DNA of 64,000 bases from Buddleja alternifolia (GCA_019426215.1 CM033400.1:15484568-15548567); one strand, 5' to 3'. Counted from the first letter of the stretch, positions 44,450-57,934 are shown. Notes: generated from the sequence alone by a model not told the origin. Made by a program: numbers and translations.

Positions 44450-46591
44450 TGTTAGGATCGGTATGCCCCCACAAGCGATGCCGGCGCAACGGAAGAAATA
44501 AAGTATATAAAACACATATATATCGGCATCCCAAGCTAGGGGGTCAAAGTAATGCACAACAAAAACTAATACGAGTAAAGGGGTTTTAAACCGATTACAA
44601 GATTTAGGGTTTTATTAAAGTGAGGGTGTAAAACCACAACACAAGGAAAACCACACCAAAAACTTTGGCTCTCATTTTCGAATCCTCACCTCAACATGGA
44701 GGGGTTCGAATCAAACCACCATAAGCTCCTAAAGAAAAAAAGCCTCTACAAGGACACACCTCAAGTAAGTTCATACCTTAAGCAAAAGATTGGCTAGATA
44801 TATGCTCTAAGAAAATGGAGTCTATGTAGTGAAAGGTGGAAGACAAGAAGAGTTACTAAAAGAAATATCTATGAAAGATAATCTTTTACAACTAATCTTC
44901 AAGAAGAAGTTCTATAGAAGAAAGTCTTCAAGAATCAAAAGAGAAGCTAGAAAAATCTAGAGATGAAGAACTAAGCTCTAAGCTTTTTTTTCTTTTTAAG
45001 TTTTCATCAAGTTTTAAATGAGAACAAGAACACCTCCTTTTATAGCTACCAATTTTCGGCCATATGGTGTTAGGTGGAGTAGAAGACTTGTTTTTCTTCA
45101 CCTACCACCTCATTCTCACCTACCATTCCATTCTCAACTACCACCACATGTGTAAGAGAATATTTTTCATTTTCTTCTTCATTTAAAAAACATTACAAGT
45201 CAAACTTTGACTAGCTTTGAATTTCACTCTTGTGACTTCATTTAATTAAGTCCAACTTAATTAAAATGACTCCCAAGTCTTCCAAGACTTGTTAATTAAA
45301 TAATCTTCATGATTAATTAATAGTAAAATTAGTAGCTTAAATATATTCCCGGATAATAATAATTTCCGTTAATGATTAATCCCCAAGATTAATTGATAGA
45401 AAAATTATTTTCCCAAGCCTACTAATTAAAATGTCTTCCACTTAATTAATTAATCTCATTAATCAATTTCACTTTAATCCTAAACCGGATTAATATTCAC
45501 ATAGCAATTGAACTTTCCTGAGTAAGTGTGTAACCCCATTATAGGTTCGTTCATGTACTAGTAGTAGGAACACAACCCCGTTGTGCCTTTGCAATTTTCA
45601 TTGCTAGATTTAATTACTCCAAGTATTTTAATCCGACCAAGAATTAATTACCGATTAATTCATGGTTCCTACAAATCAAGGTTAGTACTAGCCACGCGCC
45701 AAGAAGACCTAGCTATGAACAATTATTAGGTGACCTTTCTGCATTACGATTTTTGCAGAAGTAAAATCCTTCCATCAAATATCCCAATCGAATCTAGGAC
45801 TTGGATGTCAGTCGAAATCCCAGTAACTCGATTCTATGTATATCGATCTAAGTGACATTGACCAATTTATCAATCAAGCGAGGAAACACTACTCCTCCTT
45901 ATTGATACTGCTTCGGCCGGAGGGTCCCTTGGTCAATACACTGTGAAGTACATAGGATATGCGCCGATGCTAATGATCAGTGACGGATTCTTTCTTGGAA
46001 CTCACGCGCCTCCGTACATAACCAGACTGGACCCAATATGCCCCACTTTATGACTCACCTGGAATCGTGTGACAAATCTAAGTACAGTGAGCGATGCAGG
46101 AGACGACCAATGGTGCCTCAAGTGAAGAGGACCAATCTTACGCCTACGTAACCGAGGAGATTCCAAATTCGACATTGACTCCAATATGGAATCTCGGCGG
46201 GGTTGTTCAGTTTACTCGATCCAACGAGAACCCACATACATGCACTGATGTACACCGTATCAGTATCCATGGAATAGGATACACTCTCCAAGAGTGTGCA
46301 TTGTACGTGCAAGTCTTTACGAGTTATTGATATCCCTATCTCAATGATTCTATGACTTGGAACATTTTTAAGACCACAACCTTAGAGACAAATTCCATGA
46401 TTGGCATCCCCGATACCAAACACATCTCATAGCTTAAGAGTGATCTAGGGGACTTTATCTAATTACATATAATGATAAGATAAAGAAGAATATGCCTTTT
46501 ATCAAATAATTTGACAAGATACAATATAAGACTGTTTAAAGAGTCGGCTACTACGCCCAACAAATGGCACGTTGGGCACCTAACTCTTTCA
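44450..46591. mobile_element. Solo-LTR-like insertion, 2.1 kb
   Basis: The block starts TGTTAGGATC and ends CTCTTTCA (TG...CA) and is flanked by TTGTT at 44445-44449 and 46592-46596. Removing it plus one TTGTT restores the third-ORF sequence as in SIRE-A. It has no ORF of note, no internal direct repeat and no PBS or polypurine tract that I can see. This fits a solo LTR of a copia family, orientation undetermined. Confidence 0.75.
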
Positions 46592-48792
46592 TTGTTGACA
46601 TCATCAGACTTTAGAAAATGTTCTGTAAGTAAACTTACCTGATGAGCAATATGAGACATAGAGTCTGTGATGTCGTCCAGACGCTTGTCGAAGCGTTCCT
46701 GCAGTGCGAGGAGCTTGGCGCTGGTAGCATCATTCAGAGATGTCTCTAGGGTTTCGAGGCACTTTTCAAACTCTTCTTATATGGCAAGTTGGTTGGCGTG
46801 AGTAGCATCATGCATTTCTTGAAAAACTTGTTTGCACTCACCAACAGCCGCTTGAGTACGTCAAGAGAAAGATCCTCAGCAATATCAGCAGCAACGATTT
46901 CAGGAGCGTCAGGAATATCCTCTGGTTGAGACGCTTGAACTGGTTCTTCAGCAGACGCTGGAATACTTGCAGCTTCAGAAGTGTACGCTTCAACTGACTT
47001 AGCAGGCGCTTCCTCAAACGCTGACCCTAATTAGCGAAAGTTATTGAATTGGAAGTTCTAATTTGCTAAATCGGCATAGGAAGTGGACGCAGCTTCTAAA
47101 AGTTCAGTGAGTCTGGTGCTAGAAATGCAATTATCGGAAATGAATCTGCGAAGGGGACTATCAATGGCCCTGATGTGCATAGGACCAATGATATCAAGCA
47201 CATGATTCGGAAAGACTTTGGACGGCGCTTGACAGATAGAGAAAATTGAATCTGGGGAGGAATCTCTGGAAAATCCAATCAAGCAGTCAGAAGGAAGAAA
47301 CTTGAGACGCTGATCTTCAGGCACATAAGCAGCATAGTACTCTTCTAAATATGGATAGATCGCTTGAGCCAGTCCCTGAGTTCTTTCTAGCAGTGAGAGG
47401 ACAAACTCATAATGACTGAGTACCTCTTTGCGGATAGAAGGGAGCAGTGGATATCCTTGAAATGAATTGATTACTGAGCCGTTCCATTGTCTGAGATTGG
47501 CAGTGAAGATTATGTCGAAATGAGATAAGGGAGTCATAATCTTCACCATCAAATTAAAGTTATCTTCACAGTGGCTTGGAGCGAAATTCAAGCTAGTAAT
47601 TTGAGTACTACCACTGGTAGACGCTTGAGCGTTGAAATGTAGAGGAGTAATGGACAATCTGTGAAGCTCTTGACGTAGACACTGTTCAATCTGATGTCTA
47701 GTTAGTGGGAGCTTGAGAACAGGTCCAACTCTCTGTTGACGCTTCTTCAGGTAATACTTGGCGAAATGACGCTTCTTGTCATGCATGCCTATGTCAAATA
47801 AATGGGGAGCTTGAACTAACTCTGTGACGGTATATTGATGACCCATATACGCTTCAACCCAATTGACTTCGTTCATGCAGTAGTTTGTGCCAGCGTTGAC
47901 AATAGCTCTAATGCCTTCATGGTGAATATCTCTGATAGATTCAAAGCGATATTTACCAGTCTGATAGTTAGCATTCCAGACGCTATCAAAATATGCATCA
48001 GCTTCAGTCTGGATCAAATCTGTGAGAGATTCGAGACGCTTACCGGCATGAACTGCTTTATTCTTCCGTAGGCGAAGTGGATTGACCGAAGTTTGATTTT
48101 CAGGACTATTGGCAATATGAGGAAAGTGTGTGTAGCCTTCTCTGTTCAAGACTGCCTCTGATGGATTGAGAAAGATAGGGCGAAGAGGCTCATACACACG
48201 AATATTGTAGTCTCTGAGAGCAAAACCTGTAGGCTTGATGTGGCCATAGTCGAGGTAATTTGCAGATCCACATCACATCTAGGAGTTCTTTCTCCTTATC
48301 TGTCTTGTTGAAGAATGAGAGAAGACGGTATTTGACCAGGAGTTTTTCCTAGTTGAATGGCCAGATAGTACTTCCTCTCAATTTCTATCAGCTCAGTGTT
48401 AAACACTATATCCCTGATTTTACTGTCGATATCAATCAGCTGGGCAATCTCATTCTCAGCAGCAAAATATCTTTCTTCATTATAGCCTGCAGGAATGAAA
48501 TCTTCTTTGAGCGCTGGGGGCATATAGTTGATTGAATGATCAATCGTCTTCAGCGTGTCCAGTTGGAAGAAGTGTCGTGGCTCTGTAACGTCTTCAGCAA
48601 TGCTTTGACCTTTTGATCCTGCCTCTGTTATAGCTGGAACAGGAATTGATGTTTGAACCTCTTTGGGAGCAGTTTCCTCAGTTTCAATTGCAGCAGCTTC
48701 TGCGACAACGACTTTGGCAATAGCCACAACTTCTGTCATCTCAACATCTAGGTTGACGTTTGTTGATGCTTCAGCAGCAGCTAGAACTAAAG

Positions 48793-48876
48793 CTGTAACA
48801 CATGAACTATCCTCTATAAGAGCAGGATCTTCTACAGATGTAGGAATAGAAATGTTGTGGGAAGAAATAAACTTAC
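48793..48876 (-). other. Candidate intron-like segment in the SIRE-N third ORF (84 nt)
   Basis: Minus strand: CAAG then GTAAGTTT at the donor and GTTACAG then CTTTAG at the acceptor. Phase 1, codon G|CT, as in both SIRE-B segments. The matching place in SIRE-A (4709/4710) reads CAAG|CC with no insertion. Confidence 0.55.
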
Positions 48877-50071
48877 CTTGAGAACTTGTCTGAACAGCAA
48901 TACTTTGAGCGCTTGACTCAACAGCAACTTGAGCGCTTGGCTTAACAGCAACTTGAGCGCTTGGCTCAACAGTTTCAGGTTCTTTAGGAACAGGAGCAGC
49001 TCGACGCTTGCTTGTCCTGGAACACTTGAAGATTTTGAGCACTTGAGTGGGAGGAGCAGCAGCTGGTTCATCAAATTCAATTTGTTTAATAATTCCTTCC
49101 AGCTTCCTCCGCTTGAGAGGTACCTTGTCCTGTGCATCCTCATCAGTTTCCTCATCATCTTTTTGAGGAGCAGGAACAACTTGTGCCTTGGGCTTTCTAG
49201 GAGCCCTCTTCTTGGTAGCAGACAGACGCTTCACGGCTTCCTCTTGAGCAGGACGCTCAGCCTCTTCATCAGACGCTTCACGTACAGTCTGACGCTCAGA
49301 AAGTGGTTTAGTAGCACCACCAACTTTGGGAGGATTGAATAGATTGGTCAGAATCCTTTTTCCCAAAAACTTGGTCTTATTCAGAGGGAGACCAGATGAG
49401 TAAACACAGTCTGATCTGTACAGAAGGTCACTTAAAACAAGCCCATACAATTTATTTGGGGTGTTCAGATAGTCCCTAAACCTTCCAAAGATGTACTCAC
49501 TCCAGTTGATTTGGATAGAGATGAGTATCGCTGTCATCATCTGAAATTGTGTGGGGTTGACCTTATCAAATGTGCCCACTCTGCATTCAATAATCTTGTT
49601 GCAGAAATCAGCCAACAGACGGTATTGTGATACTGTATCTTTCTTTTCAAAGTGTTGGGTGTAGGGTACACCATCATAAGCCCTCATAATCGTCCATGCT
49701 TCCTTGATTTGTGCCAGAGTAACACTATCCAGTGCATCATCCTCATTGGGAAGTTTGAAGTTCTTTCCAATGGATGTAGCAGACAACACAAATTCCCTAA
49801 GTGCCTCCTTTTTAGACATAGGAAGAAGACAAGAGATAGACTTCTTGTCCTCCTAGAGTTTAGCAGCTCTCCAGAAAATGTCAACCTCCATCGGAAAGAA
49901 ATATGAATATTATGTTAAGAAATTCTTAAGCCCGGCCTTAGTAACAGTGTCCATCATGTCATGCAGGTTGATCTGGGGTTGATCATACAAGAATTTCCAG
50001 TCAACAACAAGGCCTTCAGTAACCTTGATGATAGACTCGGCAGCAGTAGACGAAGCTTTCTTTGGTGCCAT

Positions 50072-50896
50072 TTTTGAAAGTAGAGTGAACTGAGATTTTC
50101 TTTTGCTTTGAGAAAGAGAGAGAGAGAGAGTAAAATTTGCAGAAATTTTTGAGTAAAAGTGAATGATTTTTCTGCAGAAATTGTGTTATAAATGACACAG
50201 TAATGAATTTTGAAACTTGTGTTCTCCAGTCTCTGTAGGATTTAGACACGTGTAAAGACTTTTTAATCTCATCCATGAAAATATTAACTGCGGATGTAAG
50301 AGAGAGAAGTTACATTTGGTAATTCCCATATATAATGATTTAACGTCCGAGTTAGAGTTTTAAAAACGTTTGGCATTTTCAGAGTGTAACACACGCGCCT
50401 GATGGTACATTGACACGTACACAAACATGTGCTATCTCTGAACTGTCATTTTGAAAAGTTTTTGATTACCCGCTAGTTTGATGTGATAGAAGCGTGCAAG
50501 TAGAGTACAAAATATTTTAAGTCTACCCCCCTACTTCAAGAAGCTTGTAAAATTTATGCATGACTTTTATAAATAATTTTATATTAAGTGCTGAATGGAA
50601 TAAGTTCAACGCTTAACATATATCACTTTTTGATATATCATTAGAAAATTAGAGGCTTAGGATTGAAAAGTTTTTTTATGTTTGAGCATCCAATATTTTA
50701 TGTATAAGTAATACTGAGCGTTGATAATCATGCATCTGAAAATTTTGATCATTGACGCTTGCAGTTATGGTCAAGTGCAACTTTAAGGTTCCCCCTAAAT
50801 TGATAACTTGTACCAATTTTTAAAGAAATCTTTTTAGACATAAATCGAGTGGATTCCCCCTAAATTATATGTCTAATAAAGTATGATGCAAAATGA
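50072..50896 (-). promoter_or_regulatory. Spacer between pol and third ORF of SIRE-N with possible internal promoter
   Basis: 825 bp without a gene. Near the ORF it has a CT run at 50114-50130 and the G-box CACGTG at 50247-50252. A TATA-like ATTTATAAC lies near 50186-50195. The arrangement parallels 5827-6010 in SIRE-A. Confidence 0.4.
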
Positions 50897-53800
50897 TTAA
50901 GCGTTTAAATCAATCATACCCAATTCACTTCTCAAAGTGAGAAAACGTTGTTCGTTGAGCGCTTTAGTGAAGATATATGCCAATTGTTTGTCAGTTCCAG
51001 TGAAGTGCATGGAGATATCTTTCTTTTGAATGTGGTCACGAAGGAAATGATATCTAATATCAATGTGTTTGGTTCTGGAATGAAGAACAGGGTTTTGAGT
51101 CATGGCTAGAGCGCTTTGGTTATCACAATGAATGGGGGTTGGACCTAGGATTATTCCATAATCTCTAAGTTGTTGCCTCATCCATAACACTTGTGCACAA
51201 CAACTTCCTGCAGCTACATACTCAGCTTCGGCTGTGGAGGTAGCTATGGATTGTTGTTTCTTACTATGCCATGAAACTAATCTATCACCTAGAAATTGAC
51301 ATGTACCACTAGTACTCTTACGATCTATTTTGCAACCTGTAAAATCTGCATCTAGGTAACCAATTAGTTCAAAAGGAGAGTCCCTTGGATACCATAAGCC
51401 CACATTTTGTGTGCCTTTTAGGTATTTAAGGATCTTCTTGGCAGCAACTAAGTGTGACTCTTTAGGATCAACTTGAAATCATGCACACATGCATACCGAA
51501 AACATAATATCAGGTCTACTGGCAGTAAGATAAAGAAGTGATGCAACGATACCTCTATAATTAGTGATATCAACTTTCTTTCCACTTTCATGTTTATCTA
51601 ACTTAAGCGTTTGGCTCATTGGAATTTTTGAATATGATGCAATTTCCATACCAAATTTCTTAATCATATCTCTTGTATATTTAGTTTGGTTAATAAATAT
51701 TCCATTAGGGAGTTGTTTAACTTGTAATCCTAAGAAAAAAGTTAATTCACCCATCATGCTCATTTCAAATTGTTTTTGCATCATTTTCGAAAATTTCTCA
51801 CACAGACGCTTGTTAGTAGAACCAAATATAATATCATCAACATAAATTTGGATTAAGAGAGTATCTTCGTCACTGGTGATTTTAAATAACGTTGTATCAA
51901 CGCTGCCTTTTGAAAAGCCTTTACCAATAAAGAAGATAGAGAGAGTGTCATACCATGCTCGGGGTGCTTGCTTAAGCCCATAAAGTGTTTTTTCTAGCTT
52001 GTAGACCATACCCTTACCATGATTGTTGATGAATCCTGGTGGTTGCTCCACATATACTTCTTCTTGGAGTTTACCATTCAGGAAAGCACTCTTCACGTCC
52101 ATCTGATACACCATGAACTTGTTAAACGCTACATACGCTAGAAACATGCGGATTGCTTCAAGACATGCGACAGGAGCGTATGTCTCATCAAAATCAATAC
52201 CCTCTTCTTGGCAATATCCTTGAGCTACGAGTCTGGCCTTGTTCCATATCACAATTCCATTCTCATCCATCTTGTTTCTATAAACCCATCTAGTCCCAAT
52301 AACTCCTTGGTGAGTTGGACTTGGTACTAGCGTCCAAACCTTATTTTGTTCAAACAGATTAAGCTCTTCTTGCATGGCTTCAATCCAACTTAGATCACTT
52401 AGCACTTCATCCACTTTCTTAGGTTCCATTTGAGATAGAAAGCTTGCGAACATAGCCTCATTGAATGTAGCGGCTCTAGTCCTAATAGGTGCTCCAATAT
52501 CTCCAATAATCTGCTCAGGTGGATGATCACGCAGCCATAATCTATCTGGTTGGAAAGGGATAAGAGGTTGAACAGGCGCTTGACGATCAAACGCTTGACT
52601 ACCTTCTTGCGTAAGCGCTTCAAGTTCACAAATCCTTGTTTGCTCTTGATGATCACTCTCTTCATGATCATCAACATTTCTTACATAAACATCCACAGTA
52701 ACCTCACGAGTAATCTTAGGAGGTGGCACTGAGATCTCATCATCATCGTTACTATCATCGTTAATGGTGATCTTAGACACTTGATGACATAGATCTTCAA
52801 CTCCTACACCATTTATATTAACCTTACTCGGTTCTTGGTTAGCATCATCAAAAACAACATGAATAGATTCTTCAACCTTCGATTTGATCTGATTTAGGAT
52901 GCGAAAATTCTTTCCATTCTTGGCGTAGCCTAGAAAGATTCCCTCAACCGATTTAGGATCAAATGTCTTTAAGCTTTGGGATCCATTATTATGAATAAAA
53001 CATTTTGAACCAAAGACATGAAAGTATGAAACATTTGGCTTACGTCCCTTCCATAGTTCATATGGAGTTTTCCCGTGCTGTTTGTTGATCATGCAACGAT
53101 TTGGAGTGTAATAGGCAGTGTTGACCGCTTCGGTCCAAAACCTAGGAGCAAGCTTGGATTCTGCTAACATCGTCCTAGCGGCTTCCTTGAGCCTTCGGTT
53201 CCGGCGCTCAGCAGCACCATTTTGTTGGGGAGTTCTGGGAGCTGAATACTCATGATGTATTCCATTCTCTGCACAAAACTTCTCAACAATCTTGTTAGTA
53301 AACTCAGTACCGTGATTGCTTCTTATTCTTGCAACCTTAAGATTTTTCAATATTTGAAGTTGCCGAATAAGCATTGTTAACTTGTCACATGTCTCATCTT
53401 TGGATGAAAGAAATTCCACCCAAGTAAATCGAGAAAAATCATCTACTATCACCAAAGTGTACTTTTTACCGCTTACACTGATCGTTTGAACAGGTCCAAA
53501 CAAATCCATGTGAAGTAGTTCAAGTATTCTAGAGGTGGATAGATGAGGTTTTCTTTTGAAAGATGATTTGACTTGTTTACCCATTTGACAAGCATCACAA
53601 ACGCGATCCTTGTGAAATGGTCCTTTTGGTAATCCCTCTACAAGATTTTGACTTATAAGCTGAGAGATTGTCTTAAAATTGAGATTATTCATTTTTCTAT
53701 GCCATAACCAACCCATTTTAGATTCATTTTTAGCAACAAAGCATGTTGGGTTGTTATCAACTGTTGAACCCCAATCTACCAAATATACGTTGTTAGTTCT

Positions 53801-54136
53801 TTTACCTTTCAATTTAGTAGACTTAGTCTTAGCGTCATTTATATAGCAACAGTCGCTTGAGAATATGACTTCAAAGCCTTTATAACAAAATTGACTTATG
53901 CTTAATAAATTGTGCTTTAGACCCTCAACATAATAAACATCACTTATCATGATGTTCCCCTTATGCACAGTACCTATACCTTTGGTTTTACCTTTGGAGT
54001 TGTCACCAAATACAACCTGAGGACCATTGGCAGCTCGATAGTTGATTAGAAGATCCTTGGAACCAGTCATGTGCCTTGACGATCCACTATCGAAGTACCA
54101 CACAGATGTATCGTCTCTAGCTCTAGGTACCTGCAA
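50897..54136 (-). pseudogene. pol: Pol of SIRE-N with one internal stop
   Basis: Protease, integrase, RT and RNase H in the same order as SIRE-A. Protease has DSG near the start. Integrase has DLFGPV and NGAAERRNR. The integrase catalytic DRG of SIRE-A reads NHG here, a loss of a key Asp. RT has YVDD. A TGA at about 51476-51478 separates the 885-residue first part from the RNase H part (51403-50897). The first codon in frame after the upstream stop is TTG, not ATG, at the gag/pol junction segment. Confidence 0.92.
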
Positions 54137-54156
54137 TCAAAAGGGAAGTTCTACTT

Positions 54157-56280
54157 CTATTCAGGTACCCATTGTTGCTTGGGTCCTTTAACATTAGTAA
54201 CATTGTTAGTTTGAATTAGAACTTTAGGAACCCACATTTGCCTAGTCTTCATTGTAGGAATACTGGCCTTTTTGGGTTTCACAACGTGTTGTGTGTGCTT
54301 TTTGGGTGTATAGTAATATCCTCGATTATAATGGTAGTCATAATCATAATCATCATAGTATCGATAATATGATCTTGACTGTCTTGGATATTGACGCTGG
54401 TATTTCCTTGGCGCTGGCTTGGGTTGCACTTTTGGTGCTGGACACTTAGCGCTTGATTCACAGTGGGCAGACTTATCTTTAGCCTTTTGAGCATTTGGAT
54501 AGACCCGTCTTTGTGAATTATTTGCCTTAGCCTTACCCTTGCCTGAGTCAGCTTTGGCTTTCTCATTTGGCCTCTTACCATTGTCGCTAGATTCATTTTG
54601 TGTTTGACCTTGTGAACCTTTCTCAACAAAGATAACACCCTTTCCTTTGTTGTTCGCCGTAACATTAGATTTATTAGGTTGTTTACGGAGTTTATCGCAT
54701 CCTAAACCGGTCTTTTCACCAAATAATCCAGTTACTTCAGTCACATTATCCAACTTTCTAGAAGCTTTTGATAATGATGAGATGAGCTACTCTGATTTAG
54801 CAAGTCTAGTGATCAAATCAACTTCTCTCTTGACTATAATATCAAGATCGCTTTTTAATTGAATAACCTCACTCTCAAGTGATTGGTTCTTCTCAATGCA
54901 TTGTTGCTGAACTTTCAACTCTGCTTTGAGCGTTACTTTATCTCTTGTGAGTGATGAGATAATAGTGAGATCGTTTTGATATATTTTGGCAGCTTCTTGA
55001 CATTCATTGTAGTATTCTTTGACTTTGTCAAGTAATTCATCATAAGAGAGAGGAATAGATAATTCATTAATTACCTCAGGAGACGCTTCATCATCTCTGG
55101 CCATAAGACATATGAGCGCTGAGTCATCTAATGGCTGATCATCATCACTACTCTCCTCTGATGATTCTAAATCTTCAGGTGCGGATGCTGGTTCTGATTC
55201 CGCTAGCAAACCTTGTTGACGAAGGTTGCTCCTGAATTGGTTTCTATCCAAGTAATCCTGCCTTGAGGGCTTGGATACATTTGGATAAGGACAATGTACC
55301 TGGTAGTGCCCTGGTTTCCTGCAATTATAACAAAGATTAGTTTTCATCTTTTGTTCATTTGTTAACCTTGCCGTGTGTGGTTTTGAGACCACTGGAGCTG
55401 AGAGATTTTGAGTAGACACTTGGTACTGAACAGGTGCTTGGGGTGAAGGAACAGAATACTGAGGCGCTTGAAACTGTTGTTGCATCGGAGAAGGCGCTTG
55501 ATATGAATTCTGTCCTTGATTATTGAAACCTTTTCCTTTCTTTTCATATCTCAAGAACTTCCTGAATCTATTCAGCAAAGCCCACTCCTCTTCCTCATTG
55601 ATATACAAATTCTTTCCTTTATTACCCAATTTACCTTTGATTGATGCTATAAGCGCTCCAGATTCAATCACCGGACTACTCACTACATCACTAGCAGAAT
55701 TCAACTCAAACTCAAATGCTTTGAGCTCTGAAAAGGCGTCTTCTGGAGTTAGGATATCCAACATATTTGATTCTCTCATAGCGGTTGTCTTCATCAAGAA
55801 TTTACTTGGTAAACTTCTAAAGATCTTAACCACCATTTCCCAATTTTGTAAATCCATTCCCAACGATGTAAGTTTTGTAACTAGAGCTGTAAATCTTATG
55901 TCTAATTGCTCTAAAGTTTCATTGGGTAACATCTTAAATCCATTAAACTTTTCCTTGGCAATGGAAAGTTTGTTCTCTTTAATCTGTGCTGAACCACCAC
56001 AAATTGTAGCCAACTTATCCCATATTTCTTTAGTGGTTTTGCACGACTTGATCTTGTTAAATAGGTTGTCATTATCACCAATAGCCGTATATAGAGCGTA
56101 ACCATCTGGAGTGTCTTCCGTGGCTCCAGGCGCTCTAGTGACAATTTTATATATTTTGATTGGCCCATCTGAAATAATATCACACATGTCATCATCACAA
56201 GAACAGAGATATGTAAATGCTTTGACTTTCCATGTGTCAAAATTTGGCTCAGTCAGTTTGGGAACTTTGGCAAATGTCAT
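54157..56280 (-). pseudogene. gag: Gag of SIRE-N with one stop and a short deletion
   Basis: Starts MTFAKVPKL at 56280. The copia Gag domain lacks about 24 residues found in SIRE-A, in frame, around 56100. The zinc knuckle CYNCRKPGHYQVHC lies near 55290-55332. A TAG at about 54787 replaces a CAG of SIRE-A and ends the first 497 codons; the rest is open from 54753 to 54157. The C-terminal Tyr/Asp-rich and Lys-rich tail is intact. Confidence 0.9.
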
Positions 56281-56360
56281 GTTTAAAATCTAAAGCAACT
56301 AAGTTTGAAAAGGATCTAAACAAGCAGTTATGCTTGGAAATTTTAAAATTTCAACTTTAA

Positions 56361-56374
56361 CCACTCTGATACCA
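56361..56374 (-). other. Primer binding site of SIRE-N (initiator tRNA-Met)
   Basis: TGGTATCAGAGTGG in sense, two bases inside the 5' LTR; one base differs from SIRE-A outside the 11-nt core. It is part of the U5/PBS hairpin 56369-56395. Confidence 0.9.
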
Positions 56375-56376
56375 CT

Positions 56377-57929
56377 TGTTGGTCCCAACTGGCATACGAA
56401 AGGGTCTAAAAGGGGTGGGGGGTTGAATAGACCCTGAATTCTTTTTCGACTTCAAAAAATTTCGTATTAAAAGGGTTTTGGACGCTTGAAATATAAACAC
56501 TTGACTGAGCGTTTACTTGAAATATAGACGCTTAGGCGAAGCATCTCATGAAGACTGTTTTTAGAAAGTTAACTTAGACTTCAAGATTTAAATACTTTAA
56601 CCAAGTAGGTTTAAGCGTTCAGTTCTTTAATCAGTGTTAGCACAGCAGAATGACTTTTGTAGTCTTCTTTTTAAAAGATTTAACGTCACAGAAAGTGTAT
56701 TTAGTTACTTAGCGTTTGATTAAGTTTTACTTGATCAGTTTATGATATGACAATATGAAAACTGAATGTAAAGTAAGGAACACAATATTTGTAAGGTTCA
56801 TTGGGTGGTGTAATCCCAACTACGTCCTTCTTCTCCTTGGAGGCAATCCACTAAAATGATTCTCAAAGAATCACACAGAATCTTCTACAAATTAGGGAGA
56901 GATGGATGTCGATGACTTGAGCTCCTTGATCACACAGATTTCTGCTCCAAATCACTTCAATCCACTTGTTTCTTTCACCCAGAAATACTGCAAGTATCCA
57001 ACTTCGACTTCACATAGATCGCGAGGCTTGGATAGGGGTTTTTCTAAAAGGTTTGTTTGATTTTGATAAAGTTCAAACAACTAGGAATATCGCAATAGTA
57101 ATGTCGGTTTCTCTAAAAAGAATGTTTGAGATATTGATTAACTGTCTCAGGAATTGAAGAAAAACAAAAGGAATGTTTTCTTGAATCTTCTAGTTTTTCT
57201 GAGATTGTAAGGAACGAGACTTCAATGCAACAGCAATTCGACTTGATAATTGTTCTCTTTTTTTGGCTTGTTGTTCAAGTCCTATTTATAGGCATTCTTG
57301 GAAAAAGTGTCTGTTTAACACATGCACGAGCGCGTGTCTCTCACTTCCGCGAGTGAACAACTTTTGTCCTTTTTCCTGAAAATCTGTTGCACAAAAATTA
57401 GTGCTGCAGTCTTTGAATAGTTGACAGTCCAATAGGGTGGCTTCTCCGTACGTCTGAAAGTGCTTATCACATTTAATGCTCTTATCAGCATTTAATGCAT
57501 TTGAATTAAATGCCCGTTGGCACTTAATGCATTGAGAATATTTGTATTAAACTCCTTCTGGACTTAGAAATAAATTCAGGTGAAATCAGTCATTGATAGA
57601 CGCTTATTCATTCTTGAATCACTTCTATCCTACGAGTGACGCTTGATGTAGCTGGTCATTCTAGACGCTTGGAATCTTCATCTTCATTTAGACTTCAGGC
57701 GCTTGAGTCTTCATACTTTACGTCCGATAAACTCACTCAGAACATATCAGACGCTCAGTCTAAGACGACTTAGCCTAACAATCTAGAATAAAAATAAACA
57801 AAGCCTATTACAAATGTAACGCTTCAAAGCATATACAAATTTCTAAGTAAAATCAAACTTACATATTTTGGGGTCTAACATATAGTCCAAATTGTCATCA
57901 TCAAAACATCTAACATGAAATTCCTAACA
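56377..57929 (-). repeat. 5' LTR of SIRE-N
   Basis: 1553 bp, direct repeat of 42152-43695, with TG...CA ends and TATA box near 57281-57292. It is followed by ATAGG. Confidence 0.95.
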
Positions 57930-57934
57930 ATAGG
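57930..57934. repeat. Target site duplication of SIRE-N, right copy
   Basis: ATAGG, matching 42147-42151; Athila-2 sequence resumes immediately. Confidence 0.93.

Larger units (their letters stand above)
43919..50071 (-). pseudogene. Third ORF of SIRE-N, broken and split by a solo-LTR-like insertion
   Basis: Homologous to the SIRE-A third ORF along its length. It starts MAPKK at 50071. A stop near 49857 ends the first piece. Frame 49819-48296 covers the N-terminal domain and basic linker. Frame 48197-47058 covers the middle. Decayed sequence and then 44449-43919 give the coiled-coil end and the C-terminus (ending KRYKVRPSR). An insertion at 44450-46591 lies in the segment after the coiled coil. 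A candidate 84-nt intron-like segment at 48793-48876 has a perfect CAAG/GTAAGT donor. It is a multiple of three and has no stop, so the frame is open with or without it. Confidence 0.85.
42152..57929 (-). mobile_element. SIRE-N, complete nested SIRE-type element
   Basis: Both LTRs, PBS, gag, pol, third ORF and polypurine tract are present in the order of SIRE-A, flanked by the ATAGG duplication. Pol has one stop, gag one stop plus a short in-frame deletion, and the third ORF several lesions plus a 2.1-kb insertion. It inserted into Athila-2. Confidence 0.95.

Noticed and set aside
44450..46591. DNA transposon in the SIRE-N third ORF
   Set aside because: There are no long terminal inverted repeats and no transposase; TG...CA ends with a 5-bp duplication fit an LTR better.
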